Assembly: GCA_016213785.1 (NCBI GenBank)
Contig: JACQZQ010000053.1
Coordinates: forward strand, 1-64,000
DNA length: 64,000 bases
Direction: 5' to 3'
DNA from: Acidobacteriota bacterium
GTDB taxonomy: Bacteria; Acidobacteriota; Blastocatellia; Chloracidobacteriales; JADJPF01
The translations under genes and the position numbers were made by a program. The notes below the pieces were generated by a model. It was not told the origin of the DNA and did not search any database. It was given only the letters and a program-made list of their open reading frames with translations. Within the stretch, counting starts at the first letter, position 1. Every line of letters starts with the position of its first letter. Below, piece after piece: positions 42,623 through 51,200 of this stretch.

Positions 42623-43189
42623 ATGTTTCGGATTCTGTTTGCTGCCCTATTTATTATGTGTTTTTCGTTCCAAATAATTGCAGAACAAACACTTTCATTA
42701 AATTGCCCTCTAGAAGTTAGAGATGTAAAAATAACACTTTCTTCCCTTACCAAAATCCAATCATCTATGGATAGTATGGGTGGTATGGGAGGTATGGGCA
42801 GTATGGGTGGTATGGGCAGTATGGGCAGTAGTGGAGATCCTGGAGCAAAAAGCACCCTTTCTACCAATAGCGAGCAAAAGCTAGTTTTTATAATGAAATC
42901 TAAAAACTTAGCATCTCAAGCTATATCCAATATTTATTGGGAATCCTGTTTTACTAATGCTAAGAAAGAAATAGTTGTGAAAAGATTTAAGACTAGCAAA
43001 AAAATTAAATCTAATTCAGAAGAAACCCTTAAAGAAGTAATTGCTATAGATTGTAAGTCCATCCCTGCAACTAATAAAATAGGCATTCATGTTTCTAAAA
43101 TAGAATATGAAGACAAAACAGTTTGGGAAGATAAAACCCTATCAGGCGATAATGTATTTGTTTATGTAGATATAAAATTCGAAAAATAA
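42623..43189 (+). CDS. Exported protein with Met-Gly tandem repeat
   Basis: 188 residues with a signal peptide (MFRILFAALFIMCFSFQIIA, cleavage near AEQT). After a short Cys-bearing region a Met/Gly/Ser repeat of about 20 residues (SMGGMGGMGSMGGMGSMGSSG) is encoded by near-perfect 9-bp units. A beta-type domain with paired Cys (ESCF, DCKS) follows. The Met-rich repeat could bind copper or be flexible; both are guesses. GAGGTAG precedes the ATG. A single-gene transcript ends at a strong terminator. Confidence 0.65.
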   Translation: MFRILFAALFIMCFSFQIIAEQTLSLNCPLEVRDVKITLSSLTKIQSSMDSMGGMGGMGSMGGMGSMGSSGDPGAKSTLSTNSEQKLVFIMKSKNLASQAISNIYWESCFTNAKKEIVVKRFKTSKKIKSNSEETLKEVIAIDCKSIPATNKIGIHVSKIEYEDKTVWEDKTLSGDNVFVYVDIKFEK

Positions 43190-43217
43190 AATATGTTTGT
43201 TTTCTAATATAACCTAT

Positions 43218-43250
43218 AAAATAGCCTAAGTAATACTTAGGCTATTTTTA
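43218..43250. terminator. Strong bidirectional terminator overlapping a stop codon
   Basis: AAAATAGCCTAAGTA (43218-43232) pairs with TACTTAGGCTATTTT (43234-43248) and is followed by TTA. The right arm reaches the stop codon of the HerA-like gene on the minus strand (43248-43250), so one element serves both convergent genes. Confidence 0.88.
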
Positions 43251-44909
43251 TATATCAAACCCATCAACTTGATTTGCTTTTTTTCCACCAGATTTAATTA
43301 AAATAGACTGCTCCTGCTTTAGTGATTGCTGTTTGCTAGCACTATGCCAATTTAGCCATTCACTAGGAGCATCAAAGGTCTGTCCTCCATGCGTTGTAAG
43401 TCGTGAACGAACTTGACACATTACAGGAGTATTAATCCCTACACCAGTAACCACAACTTGCCCTTTAGTTAAAGCAGGTAATTCCTCTAGCATTTTTCGC
43501 CCAATATTTTCTACTGTAGAAGCAATTGTATTTTGATCCATTGGGTTAACTATTCGCATTATAAATTGGGTTTGACATTGGCTAAGTACGTCTTGATCAA
43601 GCTTTCCAGGTCGTTGAGTAATTAAACCAATACCTACGCCAAATTTACGCCCTTCAGATAAAATCTGTTTTAGTATATTAGTTGAAACTACTGTAGCGTT
43701 AGCAGGGGCAAAACGATGCGCCTCTTCAAGTAAAACAAATACTGGAAAAGGCAATTGATCATCTTGATTTGGGTTAAGATTTTTTTGTGTTACCCAAGAA
43801 ACTCTTGCTTCATTAATTCGCCTAAGTAATGCCCCAACAATAACTTGCTGTTCTTGTTGATCTATTTCATTAAGCTGTAAAACTGTGCATTGACCAGGGC
43901 GAAATAGCTCTGTTAATAAATTATGCTCAACATCAGAAAAAATTTTACTTTGACCAAAACGAAAATCTAGTTTCCATAAAATAGCTTCTATTGTGCTTAT
44001 GTTAGAGCCACCTTTTGAGTTTCCTTCCTCATCATCATATTTCATTTCTAAAATTGCATCATAAAGGTCACGAAATCCATAAATTCGCTGCTTACCAAAT
44101 CGCTTTTCTACCTCGTAAAATCCTCTATTTAAGTAGTAATTTTGCTTATCCGTCATTTCTGGTAATAAATAGCGAATATCTCCCATTTTAAGCGTGTTAA
44201 ACCTTACTCTTACACGATCAGGGAGTAAAATTTTTACCTGAGGTTTATAGCCTAGAGATTCAAACTCTGGTAAAGCCTCTATTTCTCTTAAAGTATTATA
44301 TTCACCATGAGGGTCAACAATTAAAATTGCGGCTCGGTTATTTGGTCGCAAAAGCTCTTCAATTAATACGCTTGCTGTATAACTTTTTCCTGCACCTGTA
44401 CTAGCTAAAATTGCTAAATGTGTGGCTACAACATCTTTAATAGAAAGAACTATAGGCACATCTCCTAGATTACGAGTAAGGAGACTACCTAAGTGTGCTG
44501 CACCTATATCACCTAATTGTTTTGGGCTTAAGACTTTTGATAAGAGCGCATTTGAGGCTAAATAAATGGTTTGGCCGGGTTTTGGAGGAATACGGGGATT
44601 AATAAAATCTCCTATTTTCTCATCATAGTAGCCAATAGTTGAGACTGTAATTTCATAAAGCTCAAAAACATTTTCTAGTCCAATTAATTCAGCAATAGAT
44701 TGTGGAGAAATATCTGGGTTTGCTAAAAAATCATCTGGTAAATTTTTAATTAATCTGCGATTAGTTATATTACCAATTATTGAATGTTTGTCTATTTTGT
44801 AATAAACAAATTCCCCTATTCGGCTTTGATCATTATCAGAAGTAATAAAAAAATACTCTTGGGGCTTTTCACCTGGCCCTTTTACTGTACCTATTAAAAT
44901 GTCTGTCAT
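43248..44909 (-). CDS. HerA-type ATPase (DUF87)
   Basis: 553 residues. An N-terminal HAS-barrel-like domain (~1-150) precedes a RecA/FtsK-like ATPase: Walker A ASTGAGKS (169-176), ILIVDPHGEY, Walker B VFVLLEEAHRFAP, the RKFGVGIGLITQRPGKL segment, and the arginine region LSQCQTQFIMRIVNP. HerA is a hexameric translocase that with the nuclease NurA resects DNA ends. No nurA is adjacent. Some HerA homologues act in phage defence, but no partner is here. No frame breaks. Confidence 0.87.
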   Translation of the reverse strand: MTDILIGTVKGPGEKPQEYFFITSDNDQSRIGEFVYYKIDKHSIIGNITNRRLIKNLPDDFLANPDISPQSIAELIGLENVFELYEITVSTIGYYDEKIGDFINPRIPPKPGQTIYLASNALLSKVLSPKQLGDIGAAHLGSLLTRNLGDVPIVLSIKDVVATHLAILASTGAGKSYTASVLIEELLRPNNRAAILIVDPHGEYNTLREIEALPEFESLGYKPQVKILLPDRVRVRFNTLKMGDIRYLLPEMTDKQNYYLNRGFYEVEKRFGKQRIYGFRDLYDAILEMKYDDEEGNSKGGSNISTIEAILWKLDFRFGQSKIFSDVEHNLLTELFRPGQCTVLQLNEIDQQEQQVIVGALLRRINEARVSWVTQKNLNPNQDDQLPFPVFVLLEEAHRFAPANATVVSTNILKQILSEGRKFGVGIGLITQRPGKLDQDVLSQCQTQFIMRIVNPMDQNTIASTVENIGRKMLEELPALTKGQVVVTGVGINTPVMCQVRSRLTTHGGQTFDAPSEWLNWHSASKQQSLKQEQSILIKSGGKKANQVDGFDI

Positions 44910-44948
44910 AATTTAGTGGTAGTTTTTTGGTGTTTTCTAATATTTAGA

Positions 44949-46220
44949 TTAAGTATATTTTAACCACTTAATTAATTCAGGTATATTAGGACGTTTGCCA
45001 TACATTAAAATACCTACACGATAAATTTTAGCTGCTAACCAAGAACAGGCTATAATTGTGACTACCATTAAGCTTAGCGATAAAGCAATTTGCCAAAAAG
45101 GTGGAGTTTGTACAGCAATTCTTAAAAACATAAGAATAGGGCCAAAAAATGGGACTAAGGAAAGTGCTATTGATGTTGTACCATTAGGATCTCGAATAAT
45201 TAAAGTAGTAAAGATTGTGGCAATAATTAAAAGCATAGTGATTGGCATTTGAACTTGTTGAGCATCTTGTTCATTAGAAACTATAGAGCCTGCTAAAGCA
45301 AATAATGTAGCAAAAAGAAAATAGCCTAAAACAAAATATAAAACAAAATAAACTAATAATGATTTAGGAATATCAGGTATAGACATCATTCCACTAGCTA
45401 AAGAGAATGAGGCTAAGATAGTTGGAAGAATTGCACCAAAAATACTCCAGACTGTAAATTGTGTTAGCCCAACTAAACCTATTCCAAGTATTTTTCCAAA
45501 CATTAGTTGTAGTGGAGAAATAGATGAAATTACTACTTCAATAATTCGACTTTGTTTTTCCTCTACAACACCTCGCAAAACCGTCATTCCATAAATTAGC
45601 ATTGTCATATAAAGGATAAACATCATTATCAGACCAAGGAACATACTTTGTCCATTATCTTCTTTTGTACCAGCATCTACTAGTTTTTTAGTTTTAATAT
45701 CAATAGGTTTACTTAATTCATTTATTTTCTTTATATCCATTCCTTCTAGACTAAGTCGTTTTTCTACAATAGCATCACTAGTAGCATCTTCTAGTCGTCG
45801 AATGGTGCCTAGGTCAGAGACATTTTCAGCAAAAAATTCTGCTGAATGTTCTTTGCCTTCTTCTTTTATAACTAAATAACCGTTTATATCACCTGATTTA
45901 ATTTGTTTAGCTAGATCTTCTTGGACTTTTGGCAAACTTGATGGGTCTTCAATAGCTAAGGTTTTTACTACATATTTACCTTTACCAAGAGGATCTTTTT
46001 TATTACCTAAGCGTTTTTCTATTGAATCTAATAATGCAGTATCATTATTTAAGCTAAGCACTGTTACTTTACGATCACTGGTATCAAGTTTTGTAACAAG
46101 TAGCGGAGCAAGTATTAATACAGCCATAAGTACTGGCCCTAGTAATGTTCCAATAAGAAACCATTTTGAGAGAACTCTCTCTAAGTATTCGCGCTTAATA
46201 ACAAGGAACATTTTATTCAT
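44949..46220 (-). CDS. ABC-2 type permease, NatB-like
   Basis: 423 residues. One N-terminal helix (~18-45), a ~150-residue external domain, and about five C-terminal helices (~185-410), with GMTVLRGVVEEKQSRIIEVVISSISPLQLMFGKILG, the conserved ABC-2/NatB coupling segment. It starts inside the last eight bases of the ATPase gene, so the two are coupled and should form a Na+ or drug export complex. The substrate is unknown. Confidence 0.9.
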   Translation of the reverse strand: MNKMFLVIKREYLERVLSKWFLIGTLLGPVLMAVLILAPLLVTKLDTSDRKVTVLSLNNDTALLDSIEKRLGNKKDPLGKGKYVVKTLAIEDPSSLPKVQEDLAKQIKSGDINGYLVIKEEGKEHSAEFFAENVSDLGTIRRLEDATSDAIVEKRLSLEGMDIKKINELSKPIDIKTKKLVDAGTKEDNGQSMFLGLIMMFILYMTMLIYGMTVLRGVVEEKQSRIIEVVISSISPLQLMFGKILGIGLVGLTQFTVWSIFGAILPTILASFSLASGMMSIPDIPKSLLVYFVLYFVLGYFLFATLFALAGSIVSNEQDAQQVQMPITMLLIIATIFTTLIIRDPNGTTSIALSLVPFFGPILMFLRIAVQTPPFWQIALSLSLMVVTIIACSWLAAKIYRVGILMYGKRPNIPELIKWLKYT

Positions 46221-47124
46221 TTTTGCCTACTTTCCTAATAAAAATCTCATTAAGAGATGGTTCCATCATTTCAAAGCGATTAATACGAACCCCACTATTT
46301 ATAATTTGTTTAAGAAGCTCTTGACTATCTGTACCTTCTACTAATTCTATTTCTAAATGACTGGCATATTGAGCAATTTTCTTTACTAAATTATTATTAT
46401 TTAGAAAATCGCTTTCTCCTTCGTAGTTAATGGCTAATTTGTTGCTAGCAAAGCTTTTTTTAATAGTTTTTAAGTTTCCAGCCAAGACTTTTTGAGATTT
46501 ATTAATTAAACAAATATCATCACATAATTTTTCTACCTGTTCCATTACGTGGGTAGAAAGAATTATAGTTGTTCCTTTAGATTTTAATTCATGGATTACT
46601 TCTATAAGAAGGTTAGCATTAACAGGATCAAGCCCTGAGAAAGGCTCATCTAGGATAATTAATTCAGGGTTATGAAGGACAGTAGCGATAAACTGGATTT
46701 TTTGTTGCATTCCTTTAGAAAGCTCTTCGGTTTTTTTATCCAACCAATCAGCTATTTGTAAGCGTTCAGCCCAATGTTTAATTCTTTTATCCAGTTCTGA
46801 GCTAGGAACACTTTTTAAGCCTCCTAAAAAACGCAACTGTTCTCCAACCTTCATTTTTTTATAAAGACCACGTTCTTCTGGTAGATAGCCTATACGCTCT
46901 TGCATTTTAGGGTTAAGTTGTTCTCCAAAAATCTTTACTTGTCCGCTATCTGGAAAGGTAATGCTAACAATCATTCTAATCGTAGTAGTTTTACCTGCTC
47001 CATTGGGGCCAAGTAGTCCAAAAACAGATCCTTGAGCAACTTCTAAAGAAAGATTATTTACAGCAGTAAAGTCACCAAAACTCTTTGTAACTGATTTTAT
47101 CTCTATGGCTTGTGTAGTAGACAA
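46213..47124 (-). CDS. ABC transporter ATPase, NatA-like
   Basis: 303 residues. Walker A is GPNGAGKTT, the signature is LSKGMQQKIQ, Walker B is LIILDEPFSGLD and the switch His sits in STHVMEQ. It starts with TTG at 47124, the only plausible start, 6 bases after AGGAGAG. The C-terminal ~80 residues are the extra domain seen in NatA-type ATPases. It overlaps the permease gene by 8 bases. Confidence 0.92.
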   Translation of the reverse strand: MSTTQAIEIKSVTKSFGDFTAVNNLSLEVAQGSVFGLLGPNGAGKTTTIRMIVSITFPDSGQVKIFGEQLNPKMQERIGYLPEERGLYKKMKVGEQLRFLGGLKSVPSSELDKRIKHWAERLQIADWLDKKTEELSKGMQQKIQFIATVLHNPELIILDEPFSGLDPVNANLLIEVIHELKSKGTTIILSTHVMEQVEKLCDDICLINKSQKVLAGNLKTIKKSFASNKLAINYEGESDFLNNNNLVKKIAQYASHLEIELVEGTDSQELLKQIINSGVRINRFEMMEPSLNEIFIRKVGKNE

Positions 47125-47190
47125 AAATCACTCTCCTAGAAACAAAAATATTCCATATTTTTTAATAGAAAATTCTTTAGTTAAGTAAAA

Positions 47191-47625
47191 CTATTCTTTT
47201 TCTTCATCACTGAGAGAAGTATTTTGTTGTGATTGCCTTATAACTATTTGGGACAGGGGATTGATTCTTACTAAAGCATTTTTAATATTTTCATCTTGTT
47301 GCAAAATATCTTGTGAAACTTGCATTTGAAGGTGTTCAAGAAAACGGTTAAATTCTCTTTGCATTTCATCCATTTTCTCTCGCATATTAAGAATAATCCC
47401 TACGCCAGCCAGATTTACGCCTAAATCACGTGTAAGTTTCAAGATTAGTTCTAATCTTTCCAGGTCTTGCTCTGTATAAAATCTAGTATTACCTTCTGAG
47501 CGCGATGGAGTAAGTAAACCTTCTCGCTCATAAAGTCTTAGTGTTTGTGCGTGAATCTCATAGGTTTCAGCTACAACGCTGATAGTATAACCTTTGGCTT
47601 TTGTTTTTTTCTTTGTTGATGTCAT
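47191..47625 (-). CDS. hspR: MerR-family heat-shock repressor HspR
   Basis: 144 residues. The winged-helix N-terminus (YTISVVAETYEIHAQTLRLYEREGLLTPSR, NTRFYTEQDLERLELILKL) is typical of HspR, followed by a coiled coil (~80-125). HspR represses dnaK operons at HAIR sites (CTTGAGT-N7-ACTCAAG). It is the last gene of the dnaK-dnaJ-hspR operon, the classic arrangement for autoregulation, and starts 24 bases after the dnaJ stop. Confidence 0.88.
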   Translation of the reverse strand: MTSTKKKTKAKGYTISVVAETYEIHAQTLRLYEREGLLTPSRSEGNTRFYTEQDLERLELILKLTRDLGVNLAGVGIILNMREKMDEMQREFNRFLEHLQMQVSQDILQQDENIKNALVRINPLSQIVIRQSQQNTSLSDEEKE

Positions 47626-47649
47626 AAAGCTAAACCTTAATTTTAACTT

Positions 47650-48792
47650 TTATTCTAAGCCCATTTCAGTACGGGGGTTTTCTGGATTAAGCCTAGCATA
47701 TTCTTTTAAGATATTTTTTGTGTCTTCACTAATAATTTTTGGTAAAACAATACGTACTTCTACATATTGATCACCACAAATATTTCCCCTTAATGAAGGG
47801 ACTCCTTTTTCTCTTAGGCGGAATTTTTGTCCCGACTGTGTGCCTGGAGGAATACGCAAAACGGCTTTTCCTGAAATAGTAGGTACTTCTATTTTTGCTC
47901 CTATTGCTGCTTCTGGAACTGTTACAGGAATAGTACAGTAGATATTATCACCTTTACGAGTAAAATAAGGATGTTCTCCTACATTAGTAATAATATATAG
48001 GTCTCCAGCTTGACCGCCTTTTTTCCCAGCATTTCCTTTAGCAGGAACCTTAACCCTTGAACCAGTGTCAACGCCTGCTGGAATACGGACTTTTACAGAT
48101 TCAGTTTTAGGTATAGTAGCTTTACCATTGCAAGTATTACAAGCTAAACGGCGTTTTCCTGTTCCCTGACAATCAGAACAAGGAGTCTTAAACTGTAATT
48201 TACCCGTTTGGGTAATTACTTTGCCTGTTGCTTGACATCGGTTACAATCTTGGAGTGCTCCACCCAAATCACCATTACCATTACAAATACTACATATCTC
48301 CTCACGACTTAAGCTAATACTAGTAGTAAACCCTTGAACAGCCTGTTCAAAGCTTATTGACAAGACACACTCAACATCCATGCCTTTTTGTGATTGAGGA
48401 TTAGTAAAATTTTGCGTTTGATTAGTAGTATTGCTAGTAGCATTGGTACTGGTACGACGCGAGCCAAATAATTCAGAAAAAATATCTCCAAAAGAACCTG
48501 AACTAAAACCACCAAAGTCAAAACCACCAAACCCAAAACCACCACCAGCATTAGCTGAATCAGCTATGTTATCTGAGTAAGTACCATAACGATCATAGAC
48601 TTCACGTTTTTTAGTATCACCTAGGACTTCAAAAGCTTCTTGGATTTGTTTAAATTTTTCTTCAGCAGATTTATCACCAGGGTTAACATCTGGGTGATAC
48701 TTTCTTGCTAGTCGTCGATAAGCCTTTTTTATTTCTTCTTGGCTGGCACCACGCTCTACTCCTAAAAGTTTATAATAATCTTCCCGCGCCAT
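47650..48792 (-). CDS. dnaJ: Co-chaperone DnaJ
   Basis: 380 residues, standard length. J domain with His33-Pro-Asp35 in [10 protein letters not shown], a Gly/Phe-rich stretch (~75-105), a zinc-finger domain of four CxxC modules ([32 protein letters not shown]) and a C-terminal substrate domain with [13 protein letters not shown]. It delivers unfolded proteins to DnaK and stimulates its ATPase. AAAGG precedes the ATG. It lies 121 bases downstream of dnaK with a hairpin between. Confidence 0.95.
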   Translation of the reverse strand: MAREDYYKLLGVERGASQEEIKKAYRRLARKYHPDVNPGDKSAEEKFKQIQEAFEVLGDTKKREVYDRYGTYSDNIADSANAGGGFGFGGFDFGGFSSGSFGDIFSELFGSRRTSTNATSNTTNQTQNFTNPQSQKGMDVECVLSISFEQAVQGFTTSISLSREEICSICNGNGDLGGALQDCNRCQATGKVITQTGKLQFKTPCSDCQGTGKRRLACNTCNGKATIPKTESVKVRIPAGVDTGSRVKVPAKGNAGKKGGQAGDLYIITNVGEHPYFTRKGDNIYCTIPVTVPEAAIGAKIEVPTISGKAVLRIPPGTQSGQKFRLREKGVPSLRGNICGDQYVEVRIVLPKIISEDTKNILKEYARLNPENPRTEMGLE

Positions 48793-48828
48793 AAGCTTAC
48801 CTTTAATCTAAAAATTTTGCTTTTTGCT

Positions 48829-48858
48829 ATATAGCCCAGCATATATGCTGGGCTATAT
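48829..48858. terminator. Perfect 30-bp palindrome between dnaK and dnaJ
   Basis: The arm ATATAGCCCAGCATA (48829-48843) is followed directly by its reverse complement (48844-48858). On the minus strand an A-rich tract follows, not a T run, so it is more likely an mRNA-stabilising or processing hairpin than a full terminator. It lies in the middle of the operon, so it may lower dnaJ and hspR expression relative to dnaK. Confidence 0.75.
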
Positions 48859-48913
48859 TGTTTAACACTAGATAAATTAAAAACCTAAGAACTTAAACCT
48901 AAGAAAACCAATA

Positions 48914-50842
48914 TTACTTTTTATCATCAACATCAACATATTCAGCATCAATAACATCGTCATCCTTAGGGTTATTGCGGTTACCAGAACTACTACCACC
49001 GCCACTACCACTGGCTGAGGCGGATTCGGCTTGTTCTCCTTGAGGAGATTGACGATACATTTGTTCTGCAACCTTATGAGAAGATTTTGTTAATTTCTCA
49101 TATAAAGCTTCTAGTTCGTCTTTACCAGCTGTTTCTAATTTACCTCGAACCTCAGAAATAATTCCTTCTAGTTCTGTTACAGTAGCATTATCAATTTTCT
49201 CACGGTTATCTTTAATTAGTTTTTCAGTTGAATAAGCCAAGCTATCTAACTTATTACGTGTTTCGATTTGCTCACGTCTTTCTTTATCAGAAGCAGAATT
49301 TGAGTCAGCTTCTCTAACCATACGATCAATTTCATCTTTGCTTAGACCAGAGCTAGCAGTAATTGTAATTTTTTGTTCCCTACCTGTGCCTAAATCTTTT
49401 GCAGATACATTTACAATACCATTAGCATCAATATCAAAAGTCACTTCAATTTGTGGCATACCACGTGGAGCAGGAGGAATTCCTACTAAGTGGAATTTAC
49501 CTAAAGTCTTATTATCTCTAGCCATAGAACGTTCACCTTGTAATACATGAACTTCTACAGAAGTTTGATTATCTGAGGCCGTAGAAAATACTTCGCTCTT
49601 ACGAGTAGGAATGGTTGTATTACGTTCAATTAGCTTAGTAGATACACCACCTAAAGTTTCAATACCTAAAGAAAGTGGAGTAACATCAAGTAAAAGTAAA
49701 TCTTTAACATCACCAGCTAGCACACCTGCTTGAATTGCAGCTCCTACAGCCACAACTTCATCAGGGTTTACGCCCTTATGAGGTTCTTTATTAAAGAAAT
49801 CTTTTACCATTTGTTGAATTTTAGGAATGCGAGTAGATCCACCAACAAGAACTACTTCATCTATTTGACTAGCTTTTACTCCTGCATCTGAAAGTGCTAA
49901 TTCACAAGGCTTAAGTGTACGTCGTAGAATATCATCAACTAAAGATTCAAACTTAGCACGGCTAAGTTTTGTTACAAGATGCTTTGGCCCAGTTTGATCT
50001 GCTGTAATAAATGGGAGGTTAATTTCTGTTTCCATTGTTGAAGAGAGTTCGATTTTAGCTTTTTCAGCAGCTTCTTTTAAGCGTTGAAGTGCCATTTTAT
50101 CATTAGAGAGGTCTATTCCCTGGTCTTTTTTAAATTCTTCAATAATCCATTTCATAAGGCGTTCATCAATATCATCACCGCCTAAATGTGTATCACCATT
50201 AGTAGATTTTACCTCTACTACGCCTTCACCTACTTCTAAAACTGAAATATCAAAAGTACCGCCACCAAAGTCAAATACAGCTATGGTTTCATTCTTCTTT
50301 TTATCTAAACCATAGGCAAGGGCTGCAGCTGTAGGTTCATTAACAATACGCATTACTTCAAGACCTGCAATTTTACCAGCATCCTTAGTAGCTTGGCGTT
50401 GAGCATCATTAAAATAGGCTGGTACTGTTATAACTGCTTTTTCTACTTTTTGGCCTAAGTATTCTTCTGCGGCTGTTTTTAATTTTTGCAAGATCATTGC
50501 AGAAATTTCTGGGGGTGAGTATTCTTTACCACCTGCTGATACACGACAATCACTATTATTAGCAGATTTTACGCTATAAGGAACTTGCTTAATCTCTCCA
50601 CTAACCTCTTCATAGCGTCTTCCCATAAATCTTTTTATTGAATAAACAGTATTTTCTGGGTTAGTAACAGCTTGGCGTTTAGCAACTTGTCCAACTAAAC
50701 GCTGACCATCTTTAGTAAAACCTACAACTGAGGGTGTGGTTCTAGCACCTTCTGAATTAGCAATTACTGTGGGCGAGCCACCTTCCATAATAGCAACTAC
50801 TGAGTTAGTAGTTCCTAAGTCAATACCAATTATCTTACTCAT
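48914..50842 (-). CDS. dnaK: Chaperone DnaK (Hsp70)
   Basis: 642 residues, full length. [17 protein letters not shown] (phosphate loop), [47 protein letters not shown] and the [18 protein letters not shown] linker are all present. The C-terminus ends in the acidic [14 protein letters not shown] tail for client release. It folds proteins in the cytoplasm with DnaJ and GrpE; no grpE gene is in this window. The operon promoter at 51004-51032 is about 165 bases upstream. HspR is encoded in the same operon. Confidence 0.97.
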   Translation of the reverse strand: MSKIIGIDLGTTNSVVAIMEGGSPTVIANSEGARTTPSVVGFTKDGQRLVGQVAKRQAVTNPENTVYSIKRFMGRRYEEVSGEIKQVPYSVKSANNSDCRVSAGGKEYSPPEISAMILQKLKTAAEEYLGQKVEKAVITVPAYFNDAQRQATKDAGKIAGLEVMRIVNEPTAAALAYGLDKKKNETIAVFDFGGGTFDISVLEVGEGVVEVKSTNGDTHLGGDDIDERLMKWIIEEFKKDQGIDLSNDKMALQRLKEAAEKAKIELSSTMETEINLPFITADQTGPKHLVTKLSRAKFESLVDDILRRTLKPCELALSDAGVKASQIDEVVLVGGSTRIPKIQQMVKDFFNKEPHKGVNPDEVVAVGAAIQAGVLAGDVKDLLLLDVTPLSLGIETLGGVSTKLIERNTTIPTRKSEVFSTASDNQTSVEVHVLQGERSMARDNKTLGKFHLVGIPPAPRGMPQIEVTFDIDANGIVNVSAKDLGTGREQKITITASSGLSKDEIDRMVREADSNSASDKERREQIETRNKLDSLAYSTEKLIKDNREKIDNATVTELEGIISEVRGKLETAGKDELEALYEKLTKSSHKVAEQMYRQSPQGEQAESASASGSGGGSSSGNRNNPKDDDVIDAEYVDVDDKK

Positions 50843-51003
50843 AGTCTTTTTGCCTCCGATTTAGCAAATTGAAAATTAAGTCTAATTTGCTAAGTACTAA
50901 TTAATAAAAATAGTAAAAATGCGATTTGGGCTAAAAATTTAGTAGGTTTAGTGATAAGTAATGCCCAAATTATTTAATAAATTTTTTGCTTCAAGTTGAG
51001 GCC

Positions 51004-51032
51004 AGTATACTTATTGAGTGTCTTATTGTCAA
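51004..51032 (-). promoter_or_regulatory. Consensus sigma-70 promoter of the dnaK operon
   Basis: On the minus strand TTGACA (-35, 51027-51032) and TATACT (-10, 51004-51009) are 17 bases apart, optimal spacing. Within the spacer an ACTCAA (51014-51019) and just downstream a CTCAA (50996-51000) resemble half-sites of the HspR HAIR element, but in the same orientation, not inverted. A sigma-70 promoter repressed by HspR would fit an hspR-linked dnaK operon. The leader to the ATG is about 155 bases. Confidence 0.75.
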
Positions 51033-51200
51033 GTTTTTTATAGCTCGATATATCAACTTTCTTCCGGGGTAATATTTTTTCTTTTTTAGATAAATCAAAT
51101 AAATCAAAAAAACCTTATTTTTTCTAACCAGATAAGAAAATATCAGATATTATTAGGTATTCTTTTTTCCATAAACTAAATACAAATCAATAGCTAAAAA
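51033..51200. other. Divergent intergenic region, dnaK operon and sensor kinase
   Basis: The 358-base gap 50843-51200 contains the dnaK leader, its promoter (51004-51032) and this AT-rich remainder in front of the kinase gene. Short AAATCAAATAAATCAAA direct repeats occur near 51090-51110. No ribosome-binding site is obvious before the kinase ATG. Nothing else is seen. Confidence 0.5.
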
